Shown here piece by piece: positions 54,462 through 63,794 of a stretch of DNA of 64,000 bases. The DNA is from Gammaproteobacteria bacterium. Lineage in GTDB: Bacteria > Pseudomonadota > Gammaproteobacteria > Enterobacterales > Kangiellaceae. The DNA lies in NCBI GenBank assembly GCA_013373375.1, contig JABXHY010000025.1, forward strand, positions 124,001 through 188,000, given 5' to 3'. Position 1 is the first letter of the stretch; the number at the start of each line of letters is the position of its first letter. Below the pieces are notes generated by a model that saw nothing but the letters and a program-made list of their open reading frames with translations, did not search any database and was not told the origin of the DNA. The position numbers and the translations under genes were made by a program.

Positions 54462-56342
54462 ATGTCCAGTAATCAATTTGACTTACTCAAACAGCGTCGC
54501 TTTTTACCCTTTTTTGTTACACAGTCGTTAGGTGCTCTTAATGATAATGTTTTCAAAAATGCTCTTATTACACTCATAACATTTAGTGTAATAAGCAATG
54601 ATGCTGCAGAGTCAGGATTATTAGTAAATTTAGCAGCCGTTATATTTATCTTTCCATTTTTCTTATTCTCAGGTACAGCAGGACAATTAGCGGAAAAGTA
54701 TCAAAAACATCTTAGTATCCAAAAAATAAAATTATTTGAAATTGTCGTTATGATGCTCGCATGTTTAGGCTTTTTCTTACAAAGTGTTCCCTTTTTGCTA
54801 TTCGTACTTTTTTTGATGGGGCTACAATCAACTTTATTTGGTCCCATTAAGTACGGGATTCTGCCACAGCATCTACATACAAAAGAATTAGTAGGTGGAA
54901 ATGGATTGGTTGAAATGGGGACTTTCCTTGCTATTTTAATTGGCCAGATAATTGGTGTTGAGTTCGTCAGTCGATTTGAAAGTGGTCTAATTGTTGTGTC
55001 TGGAGTCGTTATTTTAATAGCTATTTTCGGCTATTTAGCATCTCGCAAAATACCTTACACACCTGCAGTTGAACCTCAACTAAAAGTAAACTGGAATCCA
55101 TTTACCGAAACCATAAAAAACTTTGGCTTTATGCGTAGAAATCGAGTGGTATTTCTTTCCGTATTAGGTATTTCTTGGTTCTGGTTTTTTGGAGCAACCA
55201 TACTCACTCAATTGCCAAATTATGCAAAACACACGCTGGGCGGCCAGGCGGGTGTATTTACTTTATTGTTAACTTTCTTTTCTTTAGGTATCGGGATTGG
55301 ATCAATACTGTGCGAAAAGATGAGTGGCCGAAAAATTGAAATAGGATTGGTGCCATTTGGTGCCATTGGCATGACGTTATTCACTGTCGATCTTTATTTC
55401 GCTAACAGCACCACTGATGCGTTGCCACTAATGACTAATCTAGAGTTTATGAGAGCATGGCAAAACTGGCGAGTTCTTATCGACTCTGCGTTTATCGGTT
55501 TGTTTAGTGGATTTTATATTGTTCCCTTGTACGCATTGATTCAACATCGAAGTGAAAAGCATCATGTATCGCGAATCATTGCTGGTAATAATATTTTAAA
55601 TGCTTTGTTTATGGTGTTGTCGGGAATAATGGCGATAACACTAATTCAAACCGGTTTTTCGATCCCAGAAATAATATTAATTACCGGTATTTTAAATGCA
55701 GTAATTTCTCTTTATATTTTCAGTTTGGTACCCGAATTTTTAATGCGGTTTTTGGTATGGATTTTCGTCAATATCTTTTACCGTATTAAATTAAGAGGTT
55801 TAGAAAAAATACCGGAAGAAGGCGCCTGTGTTTTGGTCTGCAATCATGTGAGTTTTATGGATGCACTTATCATTGCGGGATGCTGTCGTCGGCCCGTTCG
55901 TTTTGTGATGGATCATCGAATATTTAAAACACCTATCATCAGTTTTATTTTTAGAACCGCCAAAGCAATTCCTATCGCTCCAGCAAAAGAAAACCCAGAA
56001 CTAATGGAAAAGGCTTTCGATCAAGTTGCTGAGTATCTAGAGCATGGAGAAGTGGTCTGTATTTTCCCTGAAGGTAGATTAACTGCAACAGGAGAAATGA
56101 ATGAATTTAAGCCAGGCATCGAGAGAATTATCGAGCGGACCCCTGTTCCAGTTGTTCCTATGGCGCTGTCTGGTTTATGGGGCAGCTTCTTTAGTCGTAA
56201 AGATGGACCTGCAATGAGCTCAATTCCTCGGCGGGTGCGCTCAAAAATTAAATTTTCTGTCGGCAAACTTGTACAAGCACAAGATGTTACTGCCAATAGC
56301 CTTCACAAAATTGTCGCCGAGCTTCGCGGTAAACAGCCTTAA
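54462..56342 (+). CDS. LplT-like MFS lysophospholipid transporter fused to a PlsC acyltransferase
   Basis: 626 aa. Residues 1-420 form a 12-helix major facilitator domain related to LplT (LGALNDNVFKNALITL and GPIKYGILPQHL are typical). Residues about 425-626 are a PlsC domain with NHVSFMDALIIAG (N-H-x-x-x-x-D) and FPEGRLT. It would flip 2-acyl-lysophospholipid into the cytoplasm and re-acylate it. In many proteobacteria a third domain, the Aas acyl-ACP synthetase, follows in the same polypeptide; here the protein stops after PlsC. A separate membrane protein gene follows 27 nt later. Confidence 0.92.
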   Translation: MSSNQFDLLKQRRFLPFFVTQSLGALNDNVFKNALITLITFSVISNDAAESGLLVNLAAVIFIFPFFLFSGTAGQLAEKYQKHLSIQKIKLFEIVVMMLACLGFFLQSVPFLLFVLFLMGLQSTLFGPIKYGILPQHLHTKELVGGNGLVEMGTFLAILIGQIIGVEFVSRFESGLIVVSGVVILIAIFGYLASRKIPYTPAVEPQLKVNWNPFTETIKNFGFMRRNRVVFLSVLGISWFWFFGATILTQLPNYAKHTLGGQAGVFTLLLTFFSLGIGIGSILCEKMSGRKIEIGLVPFGAIGMTLFTVDLYFANSTTDALPLMTNLEFMRAWQNWRVLIDSAFIGLFSGFYIVPLYALIQHRSEKHHVSRIIAGNNILNALFMVLSGIMAITLIQTGFSIPEIILITGILNAVISLYIFSLVPEFLMRFLVWIFVNIFYRIKLRGLEKIPEEGACVLVCNHVSFMDALIIAGCCRRPVRFVMDHRIFKTPIISFIFRTAKAIPIAPAKENPELMEKAFDQVAEYLEHGEVVCIFPEGRLTATGEMNEFKPGIERIIERTPVPVVPMALSGLWGSFFSRKDGPAMSSIPRRVRSKIKFSVGKLVQAQDVTANSLHKIVAELRGKQP

Positions 56343-56369
56343 CATTATCTAACACTTCAAAGGTTATTT

Positions 56370-56897
56370 ATGAAATTAGCGATTCGTTCAATTCAAATAG
56401 TTACTGGGCTAATGCTCATCTTTTTGTCGATCGGAATGTTCGTACCTGAGTTTGCTTTTTCAACAACCGTTACCTCCAAGAGCTCATTGGATAGCTTAGC
56501 GAGTACGCTTGAACAACCAGAAAATGTAATCCGTTGGTCAACCGGTTATTCAAATGTGGTCGATAGTTCAGAACAAAATAACGAGCTTGATGGAGTGGAT
56601 AAAAGTGATAGTTCTGCTTTCGAAAGCAGCTCTGGTGAAAAAGCAAATATTTTACATTTGAAATGGCTATCAGAAAGCAACCTATCGGCTTCGGTTAAAG
56701 CAAAGCATTTTTCATCCAACGCAAAGGTCTACTTAATAGATGCAAATGGAAAAACTGAGCTACAGTTTGAGCATCACATTATTCCGCATGGAGTTTTCTG
56801 GAAATCAGTTTTGTTTTTTCAGAAGTCTTCTATCCAAGAAAAAATCGAAGACTCCATCGAAAATCTTTTCTCTGATAAAGCAGTTCAGAGCACGTAA
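56370..56897 (+). CDS. Membrane-anchored protein of unknown function
   Basis: The 175-aa protein has an N-terminal hydrophobic segment (about 8-30, IVTGLMLIFLSIGMFVPEFAF) that is a signal anchor or signal peptide. An extracytoplasmic, serine-rich, low-complexity stretch (about 38-95) and a small beta-rich region follow. No family is recognised. Its position 27 nt after the LplT-PlsC gene suggests co-expression. It is convergent with the DUF805 gene. Confidence 0.65.
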   Translation: MKLAIRSIQIVTGLMLIFLSIGMFVPEFAFSTTVTSKSSLDSLASTLEQPENVIRWSTGYSNVVDSSEQNNELDGVDKSDSSAFESSSGEKANILHLKWLSESNLSASVKAKHFSSNAKVYLIDANGKTELQFEHHIIPHGVFWKSVLFFQKSSIQEKIEDSIENLFSDKAVQST

Positions 56898-56936
56898 TAA
56901 TATCGATCTGGTGACGGTTTTACATTGACTATGGAA

Positions 56937-57842
56937 TTAATGTTGAGGATAACCGTACTTGTTTTGTCGCGCATTTCCTGGCACAAAACCTACCAGTATA
57001 AATAAAATGACTATCATGACTGACGATAACCCAAGTAATCCAATAGCGGCCACTGAGTCATATATAAAACTAATTCCAGCAAAAGCAATATAGCTCAATA
57101 ATGTTCCACCAAACCACCAACCACTGAGATTCATATCATGCAGGCGTTTTGTAACGATTGCAGCATAAACCCATATAGCGGCAATATTAAAAGCAACATG
57201 CAGAGCGATTATAAAACTTAAGGGAAGGACTAACGCTAAAATTGCAGTTAATATTCCAAACGCAATACCAACCCCAATGCCTGGTAAAAAATATTTCAAC
57301 CAGAAAGTTGAACGATTAATTCGCCCTTTAAAACCAAAATACAATTGTTTAAATGTTTGAACATAAAAAGTCGAATGCTCCTCATCAATTTCTGCTTGAG
57401 GCGCTTCATAAAAACTATCGTCATCAGGCTCAGATACTACATCTGGAGCTGAATGATTACGGTAAACTTCTCGCTGATCTGCATGGGAATTTAAATCTCG
57501 CACCGAAAATTCTGCTTTTCCAGTGTGATCCGTTTCTTGTTGTTGCTTAGAAGATTGCAGCTCTAACTCTTGAGTGGTTGGTTCCAAGCTCCATAATTCG
57601 TGAGCCGCTATTTTGTTTGGGATAAGCTCAACTGATGCTCCTGCATTTTCAAGCGCTAATTTGTATCGATTTGCTTGCTCTTGAGAGACTTGCTTTTTTA
57701 CAACCACCGGCGCGCGCGCAAGTAACGTTTCAACTTGCTGTTCAGTTTTCTTAAATAATGCAGCAAGCGCTTGAATAACATCAGCACCGACAGGCTCATC
57801 CCTGTTTACTAACTGGACATCGAAAGTGATCGTCTGCGTCAC
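56937..57842 (-). CDS. DUF805 membrane protein with N-terminal ribosomal-L7/L12-like domain
   Basis: 301 aa. Residues 1-72 look like the small alpha/beta domain of L7/L12 C-terminal type (FDVQLVNRDEPVGADVIQALAALF, RAPVVVKKQVSQEQANRYKLALENAGASVEL). A variable acidic linker (about 75-165) precedes a DUF805 domain: FGFKGRINRSTFWLKYF, then four membrane helices with YAAIVTKRLHDMNLSGWWFG. DUF805 proteins are inner-membrane proteins of unknown function, and N-terminal domains of this kind occur in some. It is monocistronic. Confidence 0.8.
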   Translation of the reverse strand: MTQTITFDVQLVNRDEPVGADVIQALAALFKKTEQQVETLLARAPVVVKKQVSQEQANRYKLALENAGASVELIPNKIAAHELWSLEPTTQELELQSSKQQQETDHTGKAEFSVRDLNSHADQREVYRNHSAPDVVSEPDDDSFYEAPQAEIDEEHSTFYVQTFKQLYFGFKGRINRSTFWLKYFLPGIGVGIAFGILTAILALVLPLSFIIALHVAFNIAAIWVYAAIVTKRLHDMNLSGWWFGGTLLSYIAFAGISFIYDSVAAIGLLGLSSVMIVILFILVGFVPGNARQNKYGYPQH

Positions 57843-57932
57843 ACCAGTTCTCCGAAATAAAAATAATATATAAAATTGAGATGCGCATTATCGACAAGTA
57901 GAGTCTAACTTTCGAGTAAATATTACCAGAGG

Positions 57933-58379
57933 CTATACAGGGGGAACTTTCAACCAAAAAGTAACAGGACCGTCGTTGCACAGATTTACTTGCATGTCGG
58001 CACCAAACTCACCGGTCGAAACATTTTTGATGTGATCACGGGAATATTGCACAAATTGGTCAAACAACTGCTGACCTAACTCTGGAGTAGCTGCAGAAGA
58101 GAAACTTGGCCTTAAACCTTTTGCAGTGTCTGCGGCTAGTGTGAATTGAGGGACTAACAGTAAATCGCCTTCCACCTGTTGTAAGTTCAGGTTCATTTTT
58201 CCTTCGGCATCAGGGAATATCCGATATCCCATCAGTCTCTCAGCAAGACGCAGCGCTTCTTTAGGAGAATCGTTTTTTTCAACACCAATCAGCGCCAAAA
58301 TACCACGCTGAATCGATGCGATAACAGTTCCATCAACCGTTACACTGGCATCAGTCACTCGCTGAATCAGAGCAATCAT
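57933..58379 (-). CDS. dtd: D-aminoacyl-tRNA deacylase
   Basis: The 148-aa enzyme removes D-amino acids (and glycine mischarged on tRNA-Ala) from tRNA. It starts [17 protein letters not shown] and has [22 protein letters not shown]-like residues (about 79-96, with [12 protein letters not shown]) and the cross-subunit Gly-cisPro motif in [12 protein letters not shown] (about 135-146). Length is typical. Its start lies inside the end of the upstream pip gene (29-nt overlap), so translation is coupled. Confidence 0.96.
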   Translation of the reverse strand: MIALIQRVTDASVTVDGTVIASIQRGILALIGVEKNDSPKEALRLAERLMGYRIFPDAEGKMNLNLQQVEGDLLLVPQFTLAADTAKGLRPSFSSAATPELGQQLFDQFVQYSRDHIKNVSTGEFGADMQVNLCNDGPVTFWLKVPPV

Positions 58380-59328
58380 GAGTCACAATGCGTTGAATGT
58401 CTCTTGCGGCACGAACCAGTGCATCTGTAATACCGGGATCTAAATTGGCGTGGCAAGCGTCTCGAATAATATGTAATTCAGCAGCAGGCCAGTTGTTTTG
58501 AAGTAACCAGGCACTGTCGAGCGGACATAACAAATCAAAGCGACCATGTACGATAATGCCAGGAATGTCCTGAATTTTATCCATATTACTCAACACTTGG
58601 TTTTCATCCACAAAACAGCTGTTGCGAAAAAAGTGAGCTTGAATTCGTGCGGTTGTACTTGCAACATGAGGATCACTGAATCTTTTTAGCCAAGCACTGG
58701 AATGATGTAACAAACTAGAGCGCGCATACCAGACAGCCCAACTTTTCGCTGCTGACATCCGAGCTAAATCGTCACTGCCTTCGAGACGCTTGGTAAAAAC
58801 ATCGAGTAAATTTCGGCGATCTGAAGAGTGTAGAGACTCTGCAAACTCTTCCCAATAATCGGGAACAAGCCTAGGTACGCCGGTTTCAAATATCCAATCA
58901 ATATCTTGCTGACGACCTAAGAAAACACTATGTAATACTAATCCGGCGGTACGACCTGGGAAAGATTGAGCATAGAGCAATGCGAGCGTCGCGCCCCATC
59001 CGCCACCAAATACTACCCACTTATTAATTTTGAGCGTTTCACGCAACGCTTCCATATCTTCAAGTAAATGTTGGGTTGTGTTTTCTTTTAATGCGTCTTT
59101 AGTTTTTGACTGACCACAGCCTCGCTGATCGAGCAATATAATTCGAAAATGCTCTGGATCAAAAAAGCGCCGATGATACGACACCGAGCCGGTACCGGGG
59201 CCACCATGCACATAAAGTACAGGAAGACCATCTGGGCTGCCGCTTTCTTCATAGTAAATTTCGTGACCACCACCCACGTTTAAGTGTGCAGTGAGGTAAG
59301 GCTTAATTTCAGGAAACAATACTTGCAT
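58351..59328 (-). CDS. pip: Proline iminopeptidase homologue with the nucleophile serine replaced
   Basis: The 325-aa alpha/beta-hydrolase aligns with S33 prolyl aminopeptidases over its full length: HGGPGTG oxyanion loop (41-47), [11 protein letters not shown]265 in [10 protein letters not shown] and H293 in ACHANLDP. The nucleophile elbow, normally GGSWG with S110, reads G108-G-G110-W-G (GGA codon at 58999-59001), so the catalytic serine is missing. The protein is otherwise intact, without stops. It may be a non-enzymatic or altered hydrolase. The gene is upstream of and overlaps dtd, a common pairing. Confidence 0.85.
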   Translation of the reverse strand: MQVLFPEIKPYLTAHLNVGGGHEIYYEESGSPDGLPVLYVHGGPGTGSVSYHRRFFDPEHFRIILLDQRGCGQSKTKDALKENTTQHLLEDMEALRETLKINKWVVFGGGWGATLALLYAQSFPGRTAGLVLHSVFLGRQQDIDWIFETGVPRLVPDYWEEFAESLHSSDRRNLLDVFTKRLEGSDDLARMSAAKSWAVWYARSSLLHHSSAWLKRFSDPHVASTTARIQAHFFRNSCFVDENQVLSNMDKIQDIPGIIVHGRFDLLCPLDSAWLLQNNWPAAELHIIRDACHANLDPGITDALVRAARDIQRIVTHDCSDSASD

Positions 59329-59498
59329 GGCGGCTTTAGTCTCTACCGTTAAGTTTTCCCGTATGAAAAGCTCATCTCGGGCAAAAGATTACTTACTTAA
59401 TGTTAGCATGACTATTGAGCCATGCGATGCACAGATCAAAAATTATCGCTAAGCGGAATGAAAAATAATAGGGTTGAATGAGAGCGAGCCCAAGTCGA

Positions 59499-59858
59499 TT
59501 ATTGTTCGGGCTCTGGCTCTTCTGACGGTTCTTCTGATGATTCGTCTTTACCGTCAAATTCTTCTTGAACAATAACGACATAACCACGTGGTATTGGCTT
59601 AGGATCAAGGCCTTTGGTTACCCGAACTTTGTCATAAGCGAGTTGTACACATTCAGGCTTGGCTTCAACTTTCATACATAAATTGTACTCACGCTGCATC
59701 GCCTGCATTACAGTCTCTGCCTCTGGAGGCTCAACATAACCAAACAACGCTCGCGCCATATCGAGTCCTCGACCATTAGCGCAACCAGTTGAGTAAAGCA
59801 GAGTAACTATTATAGAAGTGATTATCACAAAACTTTTAACGTTAAACTGCTTGGTCAT
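59499..59858 (-). CDS. Lipoprotein of unknown function
   Basis: The 119-aa protein has a type II signal peptide with lipobox L-x-S-T-G-C near residue 26. The mature part has two more cysteines (NLCMKVEAKPECVQLAYDK), possibly a disulfide, and an acidic tail (ESSEEPSEEPEPEQ). It lies 12 nt after typA on the same strand, so it is probably in the typA transcript. No family is recognised. Confidence 0.7.
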   Translation of the reverse strand: MTKQFNVKSFVIITSIIVTLLYSTGCANGRGLDMARALFGYVEPPEAETVMQAMQREYNLCMKVEAKPECVQLAYDKVRVTKGLDPKPIPRGYVVIVQEEFDGKDESSEEPSEEPEPEQ

Positions 59859-59870
59859 ATTATGGTCCTT

Positions 59871-61694
59871 TTATCCTTGTCGAGAAGCTCTTTTTCGCTC
59901 GTGTTCTTTTAAAAATTTCTTACGTATTCTGATGTTAACTGGAGTTACTTCGACTAACTCATCATCGTCGATAAATTCGAGAGCTTGTTCGAGAGTGAAT
60001 CTAATTGGCGGGCTTAGTACAAGGTTCTCATCGGTACCTGAAGCTCGAACATTGGTTAACTGCTTACCTTTGAGTGGGTTAACCGTTAAATCATTGTCTC
60101 GAGAGTGTATACCAATCACCATTCCCTCGTATACCTCCACTCCATGGCCAAGGAACAAACGCCCGCGTTCCTGCAATGTGAAGAGTGCATAGCTAAGAGC
60201 TTTACCCTGACCATTACTAATCATTACGCCATTGTGTCTCTGCGCAAGCGCACCAGGAATCGCCACGTCATAACGCTCAAAAGTATGATAAATAAGCCCC
60301 GATCCAGAAGTAGCCGTTAAAAACTCAGTTTGAAAGCCTATCAGTCCACGCGACGGAATAATAAAATCAAGTCGAACTCGACCTTTACCGTCCGGCACCA
60401 TATTGCTCATTTCTGCTTTACGCTCACCAAGCTTTTCCATCACTGTGCCTTGATGCGCTTCTTCTATATCGATTGTTAAATTTTCATAAGGTTCCATTAA
60501 CACACCGTCAATTTCTCTCATGATAACTTCTGGTCGTGATACTGCTAATTCGAAACCTTCACGACGCATGTTTTCGATCAATACTGATAAATGAAGTTCA
60601 CCACGTCCAGAAACTTTAAATTTATCTGGATCGTCGGTTTGCTGAACTCTTAGCGCAACATTGTGGATAAGTTCTTGTTCAAGTCGTTCAAGAATTTGTC
60701 GAGAGGTTAAAAACTTTCCATCTTTGCCTGCAAACGGAGAGGTATTAACCTGGAAAGTCATAGTCACCGTCGGCTCATCAACGGTTAACGCAGGCAGAGC
60801 TTCAACAGCTTCTGGCGCACAAATCGTATCAGAGATTTTTGGCGCATCAACACCTGTTATTGCAATGATGTCACCGGCCGTTGCTTCACTTACCTCATCA
60901 CGCTCCAGACCCATATACCCTAAAACTTGACCAATTTTGCCGCGTCTCGTCTTTCCATCACGGTCAATAATAGATACCGGCATATTCGGCACAACACGTC
61001 CACGTTTCACTCGACCAATTGCAATGGCACCAACATAGCTAGAATAATCCAATTGCGACACCTGCATCTGGAATGGACCATCGATATCCACGTTAGGTGG
61101 CTCAACTATGTCGACAATTGCCTGGAATAGAGGCGTCATGTCGCCTTCGGTTGTTGAAGGATCATCACTGGCAAAACCATTAAGAGCGGATGCGTATATC
61201 ACTGGAAAGTCGAGTTGCTCGTCTGTTGCTCCAAGGCGATCAAACAAATCAAAAACCTGATCCATTACCCAATCTGGTCGCGCACCAGGCCGGTCAATCT
61301 TGTTGATGACAACAATTGGCTTTAATCCTTGTGCAAACGCTTTTTGAGTAACAAATCGAGTTTGTGGCATTGGCCCGTCTACGGCGTCAACTAACAGCAA
61401 TACTGAGTCAACCATAGACATAATACGTTCTACTTCTCCACCAAAGTCGGCGTGTCCTGGGGTGTCGACGATATTGATTCGATAATCGTTCCAGCGAATG
61501 GCGGTGTTTTTCGCCAAAATTGTAATACCACGCTCTTTCTCTAAATCATTAGAGTCCATGACTCGCTCAGTTGGTACAGCACGGTCAGATAAAGTACCGG
61601 ATTGCTGTAATAACTTATCAACTAGGGTGGTTTTACCATGGTCAACGTGGGCGATAATGGCTATATTTCTTAACTTCTCAATCACTGGGAACAT
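59871..61694 (-). CDS. typA: Ribosome-associated GTPase TypA/BipA
   Basis: 607 aa. The translational GTPase helps large ribosomal subunit assembly, especially in the cold or under stress. G1 [15 protein letters not shown] (about 16-30), G2 [11 protein letters not shown]3 [13 protein letters not shown]4 [11 protein letters not shown]5 SALNG, then beta-barrel, EF-G-like domains III and V ([10 protein letters not shown]) and the specific C-terminal domain. It is a full-length, canonical sequence. A -10 TATAAT with a GC-rich discriminator lies 24 nt upstream of the start. A lipoprotein gene follows at 12 nt. Confidence 0.97.
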   Translation of the reverse strand: MFPVIEKLRNIAIIAHVDHGKTTLVDKLLQQSGTLSDRAVPTERVMDSNDLEKERGITILAKNTAIRWNDYRINIVDTPGHADFGGEVERIMSMVDSVLLLVDAVDGPMPQTRFVTQKAFAQGLKPIVVINKIDRPGARPDWVMDQVFDLFDRLGATDEQLDFPVIYASALNGFASDDPSTTEGDMTPLFQAIVDIVEPPNVDIDGPFQMQVSQLDYSSYVGAIAIGRVKRGRVVPNMPVSIIDRDGKTRRGKIGQVLGYMGLERDEVSEATAGDIIAITGVDAPKISDTICAPEAVEALPALTVDEPTVTMTFQVNTSPFAGKDGKFLTSRQILERLEQELIHNVALRVQQTDDPDKFKVSGRGELHLSVLIENMRREGFELAVSRPEVIMREIDGVLMEPYENLTIDIEEAHQGTVMEKLGERKAEMSNMVPDGKGRVRLDFIIPSRGLIGFQTEFLTATSGSGLIYHTFERYDVAIPGALAQRHNGVMISNGQGKALSYALFTLQERGRLFLGHGVEVYEGMVIGIHSRDNDLTVNPLKGKQLTNVRASGTDENLVLSPPIRFTLEQALEFIDDDELVEVTPVNIRIRKKFLKEHERKRASRQG

Positions 61695-61710
61695 CTCGAC
61701 TAAAATTTGA

Positions 61711-61723
61711 GGCGCGCATTATA
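61711..61723 (-). promoter_or_regulatory. Candidate typA promoter -10 with GC-rich discriminator
   Basis: On the minus strand, TATAAT (61718-61723) is followed directly by GCGCGCC. This discriminator suits growth-rate control. No good -35 is visible at 16-18 nt. Confidence 0.45.
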
Positions 61724-61861
61724 CGCGTTAATCGGTTGATTAGGTGACTTTTTATGCAATATTTTCTGCCTTTTTGCGCGTTTCTTGATGAATTACAAGG
61801 TTGTTCCTTGACAAGCGATTGATTTTTTTCAAATCTTGCTCAAAACCTCTAGGAGAAAACT

Positions 61862-62323
61862 ATGACCACTTGGCTACGTATTTTACTCATAAGTCTCATT
61901 TTGGGTCTGCCCGGAGTATCTTTTGGTGCAGATTTTAAAACCGGTGATGAGCAACTTAACCGTTGGCTGATTAACATCGATTTTGTCGCTCAAGGCAAAG
62001 ATCGAATGAAAGTCGTGGAATCTATCGCCAACCAATACTCAACAAACGCTGAGCAATTGGGGATTCTTCAAGAAAATTACGAGTTTTCACCGGGACAACT
62101 GCATGTACTACTGGCAACCTTTCAAGTTACTGAAAAAGACTGGAGTGATTTAATTGCGGAATTTATTCGCCATGATCCCACTCGATACGAAAAGTTTCTT
62201 GCCGCCGTAGGTATCAGCAGCAGTTCTGACAACCTAAAACAATTTAAATCACTTATTGCTAAGTCAGCTCCAGAGGGCGATCCAGAAGCAGACTATCAAA
62301 AGCAGAGACGTCGCGGTCATTGA
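61862..62323 (+). CDS. Exported protein of unknown function
   Basis: The 153-aa protein has a signal peptide (1-22, GVSFGA) and a wholly helical mature part with charged amphipathic helices (DEQLNRWLINIDFVAQGKDRMKVVES; FSPGQLHVLLATFQVTEKDWSDLIAEFI, in parts) and a basic end KQRRRGH. AGGAG lies 8 nt before the ATG. No motif or family is recognised. It is divergent from typA with a 167-nt gap. Confidence 0.7.
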   Translation: MTTWLRILLISLILGLPGVSFGADFKTGDEQLNRWLINIDFVAQGKDRMKVVESIANQYSTNAEQLGILQENYEFSPGQLHVLLATFQVTEKDWSDLIAEFIRHDPTRYEKFLAAVGISSSSDNLKQFKSLIAKSAPEGDPEADYQKQRRRGH

Positions 62324-62332
62324 GGTTTAACT

Positions 62333-62521
62333 TCAAGCTAAATCGACACTCTGGAGTCTCTCTTTCTTACAAGTAAGACTTTCAATAGAGTTAAACAGGT
62401 GAGGAGCTATTTTAATCAGCTCCTCACTATTGCTCGCCACCCGCTCCTCACATACGCGGCCGATTATAAATCGAGATGCTATTCGCGCATTGAATTTTTC
62501 CTCATCGTTGCACCAAATCAA
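62333..62521 (-). CDS. Possible 62-residue protein (weak)
   Basis: A short frame from a TTG start with a weak ribosome site encodes a charged, helical 62-aa product (ESLTCKKERLQSVDLA at the end). It lies in the 316-bp gap 62324-62639. Within it, GTGAGGAGCT/AGCTCCTCAC (62399-62427) is a 10-bp inverted repeat, and GCTCCTCAC recurs at 62443-62451. It could equally be non-coding DNA with a gene-end hairpin for the preceding plus-strand gene. Nothing else is seen in the gap. Confidence 0.2.
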   Translation of the reverse strand: MIWCNDEEKFNARIASRFIIGRVCEERVASNSEELIKIAPHLFNSIESLTCKKERLQSVDLA

Positions 62522-62639
62522 CCGTTAGAAAAAATCTAAGATGAAAATTGATCGATGTCATTACTAGAGATCGATTCATACCCTACACTAGTAAAACAAA
62601 TGAAATAAAATTGATTGAGCCAATCATGGTGGGCTTTTT

Positions 62640-63794
62640 ATGAAGAGGGTTTTGTTAGGGTGTACTTTAATCTTTATCATCTTAGTGGTTGTGTGGTTGA
62701 ATCAGTCGCCACCAATTACAGTTGATGTATTTTCAGTTGAATTTGGCGATGTTGAACAAACCGTAGCAAACACTCGTAGCGGTACAATTGAGGCTTGCCA
62801 ACGGTCAAAATTAGCACCTTCGATTGGCGCAAGAATATCGGCTTTGTATGTAAGCGAAGGCGATAGCGTGAAAGCGGGTCAGTTGTTAGTCGAACTTTCC
62901 AATGAAAGCAAAAAAGCAGCAACGAGTCAGGCAGAGGCTGCGCTTCAGTCTCACAAACTAAAACAACACAGCATTTGCATTTCTGCAGCTCGCGATGAAC
63001 GAGAAGCCAAACGCTTTTCTAAACTTGCAAAAAAAGAGTTAGCCGCCGAAGATATTGTTGACCGAGCGACGTCTAAAGCAAATGCATCTGAAGCCACATG
63101 TCTGGCAGCAAAAATTCAAGAAAAGGAATTTGAAGCGCAACTTCAATTTCAACAAGCGTTGTTAGAGCAAACTTATATTCGGGCTCCCTTCAGTGGAACC
63201 GTTGCCGAAGTTACCGGTGAAGTTGGTGAGTTTGCAACACCCTCTCCTCCCGGCGTACCAACACCACCCATCATTGATTTACTAACATCAGATTGTTTTT
63301 ATTTAAAAGCACCAATTGATGAAGTTGATGCTGGCAAACTTCGTGTTGGAGCTCCAGCCAAAATCACACTGGATGCTTATCGTGGAAATGTTTTTCCAGG
63401 AGAAGTAAAACGAATCGCTCCTTATGTGAAAGACTATGCAAAACAAGCAAGAACCGTTGATATCGAAGTTACTTTAGACGCAATGGAACATCCGCTACTG
63501 GTTGGTTACAGCGCAGACGTTGAAGTCATTTTGAAGCGCGCGGAAAATGTTTTACGCATACCCACCGAAGCAATTATTGAAGGAGAAAGAGTTTGGGTGC
63601 TATCTAGTGAAAATATTGTTGAAGAACGTTTGATTAAAACAGGCATTGGAAATTGGAAAACCACAGAAGTTAAAGACGGATTGTCTGTGGGCGACAATGT
63701 CATAACTTCTCTAGGAATCAGTGGGCTGGCTGTTGGAAGTCGTGCAGAGTTATCTTCAAGCTCGACATTAACTAAAGCCGAGTCATCTAAATGA
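62640..63794 (+). CDS. Periplasmic adaptor of an ABC-type efflux system (MacA-like)
   Basis: 384 aa. An N-terminal anchor (about 4-20) is followed by a lipoyl half (ACQRSKLAPSIGARISALYVSEGDSVKAGQLLVELS, in parts), a long helical hairpin (about 85-165) and the second half (YIRAPFSGTVAEVTGEVGEFATPSPPG). The barrel domain has RIPTEAIIEGERVWVLSSENIVEERLIKTGIG (in parts). The stop overlaps the ATP-binding gene start by 4 nt (ATGA), so it serves an ABC exporter, like MacAB, rather than an RND pump. The substrate is unknown. Confidence 0.9.
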   Translation: MKRVLLGCTLIFIILVVVWLNQSPPITVDVFSVEFGDVEQTVANTRSGTIEACQRSKLAPSIGARISALYVSEGDSVKAGQLLVELSNESKKAATSQAEAALQSHKLKQHSICISAARDEREAKRFSKLAKKELAAEDIVDRATSKANASEATCLAAKIQEKEFEAQLQFQQALLEQTYIRAPFSGTVAEVTGEVGEFATPSPPGVPTPPIIDLLTSDCFYLKAPIDEVDAGKLRVGAPAKITLDAYRGNVFPGEVKRIAPYVKDYAKQARTVDIEVTLDAMEHPLLVGYSADVEVILKRAENVLRIPTEAIIEGERVWVLSSENIVEERLIKTGIGNWKTTEVKDGLSVGDNVITSLGISGLAVGSRAELSSSSTLTKAESSK

